Shown here piece by piece: positions 5,562 through 6,568 of a stretch of DNA of 6,568 bases (positions within the stretch are counted from its first letter, which is position 1; every line of letters begins with the position of its first letter). Position numbers and translations under genes: made by a program. The notes under the pieces were generated by a model, which had not been told where the DNA came from, searched no databases, and was given only the letters and a program-made list of their open reading frames with translations. The DNA is from an uncultured Treponema sp. (GTDB lineage Bacteria; Spirochaetota; Spirochaetia; Treponematales; Treponemataceae), in the NCBI GenBank assembly GCA_937891125.1, contig CALAEZ010000312.1:1-6568 (forward strand). Reading direction: 5' to 3'.

Positions 5562-6568
5562 ATGAAGGGAATAGAATACAGAGGAATTTCGTCTGTTGAC
5601 GGACCGATTATCATTGTGCGTCGCCCAAAAAACGTGTTTTATAACGAAACCGTGTATGTGCGTGACAAAAAAGGTGAAAAAAAGACTGGTCGCGTTATCG
5701 ACTTAAACACCGACACTGCGGTTGTGCAGATTTTCGGAAGCACAACGGGCTTAGACTTAAACGACACCAGTGTAGAATATTTAGCAGACCCGCTTGAGCT
5801 TCGTGTAGGCGATGGCTTATTAGGCCGCATTTTTAACGGCTTAGGCGAGCCGATTGACGGACTTCCGCCGATTGTTTCAAGCGAGAAAATTGACGTAAAC
5901 GGTATGCCAATAAATCCGTTTGCACGCGTTTATCCGCGCGACTTTATTCAGACTGGTATTTCTTCAATAGACGGAATGAATACATTGATTCGCGGGCAAA
6001 AGCTTCCAATCTTTTCTGGAAACGGCTTAAGTCACAATCGTCTCGCCGCTCAGATTATCCGTCAGGCAAAAATCCGTAACAGTGACGAAGAGTTTGTCAT
6101 GGTTTTTGCAGGCATGGGTATAAAATATGACGTTGCACAGTTCTTTAAAAATACTTTTGAAGATTCCGGTGTTTTAAGCAAAGTTGTAATGTTTCAGAGC
6201 CTTGCAGATTCTCCTTCCATTGAGCGTATCATTACTCCTCGCTGTGCACTTACTGCGGCAGAATATCTAGCCTTTGAGTGCAATATGCACGTACTTGTCG
6301 TAATGACAGACATGACAAACTATTGTGAGGCGTTGCGGGAAATTTCTACGACTCGAGGAGAAGTTCCCGGAAGAAAAGGGTACCCGGGTTATCTTTATTC
6401 CAATCTTGCAGAACTTTATGAAAGAGCCGGCAAGGTTCAAGGTTCAACAGGAAGTATTACTCAGATTCCAATTCTTACAATGCCTAATGATGATATTTCT
6501 CATCCGATTCCTGACTTGACAGGTTACATTACAGAAGGTCAGATTGTTCTTGGACGCGAGTTAAGCCA
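5562..6568 (+). CDS. atpB: V-type ATPase subunit B (non-catalytic head subunit), 5' part
   Basis: Partial gene: 335 codons are visible without a stop and the window ends inside it; the family is about 430-470 residues. B alternates with A in the head and shapes the nucleotide sites without hydrolysing ATP itself. The N-terminal barrel begins EYRGISSVDGPIIIV. Where A has a Walker A loop, B has the degenerate SGNGLSHNRLAAQIIRQA (152-169), matching the family's SGSGLPHNELAAQI. Further signatures are RDFIQTGISSIDGMNTLIRG (126-145), MHVLVVMTDMTNYCEALREI (242-261), GRKGYPGYLYSNLAELYERA (270-289) and SITQIPILTMPNDDISHPIP (298-317). The arginine finger that reaches into the A site lies in the part beyond the window. 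Codon choice shifts within the gene near base 6150. Subunit D would be expected next. The symbol follows common usage for V-type B; ntpB is the equivalent. Confidence 0.97.
   Translation, partial: MKGIEYRGISSVDGPIIIVRRPKNVFYNETVYVRDKKGEKKTGRVIDLNTDTAVVQIFGSTTGLDLNDTSVEYLADPLELRVGDGLLGRIFNGLGEPIDGLPPIVSSEKIDVNGMPINPFARVYPRDFIQTGISSIDGMNTLIRGQKLPIFSGNGLSHNRLAAQIIRQAKIRNSDEEFVMVFAGMGIKYDVAQFFKNTFEDSGVLSKVVMFQSLADSPSIERIITPRCALTAAEYLAFECNMHVLVVMTDMTNYCEALREISTTRGEVPGRKGYPGYLYSNLAELYERAGKVQGSTGSITQIPILTMPNDDISHPIPDLTGYITEGQIVLGRELS

Noticed and set aside
6325..6519. A + strand open frame of 64 codons inside B
   Set aside because: It lies in another frame of the conserved B gene and has no independent support.

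Overview
The window is a single-strand, tightly packed piece of an operon for a bacterial V-type (A/V-type) rotary ATPase. All seven genes read on the + strand in the order subunit C (3' end only), I (a), K (c, proteolipid), F, E, A (catalytic) and B (5' part only). Five genes are complete and two are cut by the window edges. The gaps between genes are 2, 12, 21 and 42 bases, then a 4-base overlap, then 20 bases. I see no promoter, terminator, RNA gene, mobile element or CRISPR array, and no gene-free stretch longer than 42 bases, so the whole window probably lies on one polycistronic mRNA that starts upstream and continues downstream.

Organism: the protein style, the mid-range GC content and the gene order suggest a spirochaete, most likely a Treponema. 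As I recall, treponemes carry two V-ATPase loci; the order I-K-F-E-A-B fits the one that is not of the E-DUF2764-A-B-D-I-K type shared with Chlamydia and Bacteroidetes. This assignment is inference from memory, not from a search.

How the genes work together: A and B form the alternating A3B3 head, where A binds and hydrolyses (or makes) ATP and B is the non-catalytic partner. F and subunit D (not in the window, expected after B) form the central rotor shaft, and C is the funnel joining shaft to membrane rotor. K forms the membrane ring carrying the ion-binding glutamate (E108). I supplies the stator half-channels with two essential arginines (R584, R636) and anchors the peripheral stalk, of which E is one strand. 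The other strand (G/H) and D are not in the window.

The most notable points are local. The K proteolipid has a clear signal peptide and a long, purely acidic, Ala/Glu-rich linker before its two-helix hairpin. F can only start at TTG. The catalytic P-loop is GGFGTGKT rather than the usual GPFG[S/A]GKT. The E gene contains A8, A8 and A7 runs. Synonymous codon choice changes along the operon, including a visible switch inside B. I found nothing that supports a new kind of system: this is a recognisable energy-conversion operon with lineage-specific details.
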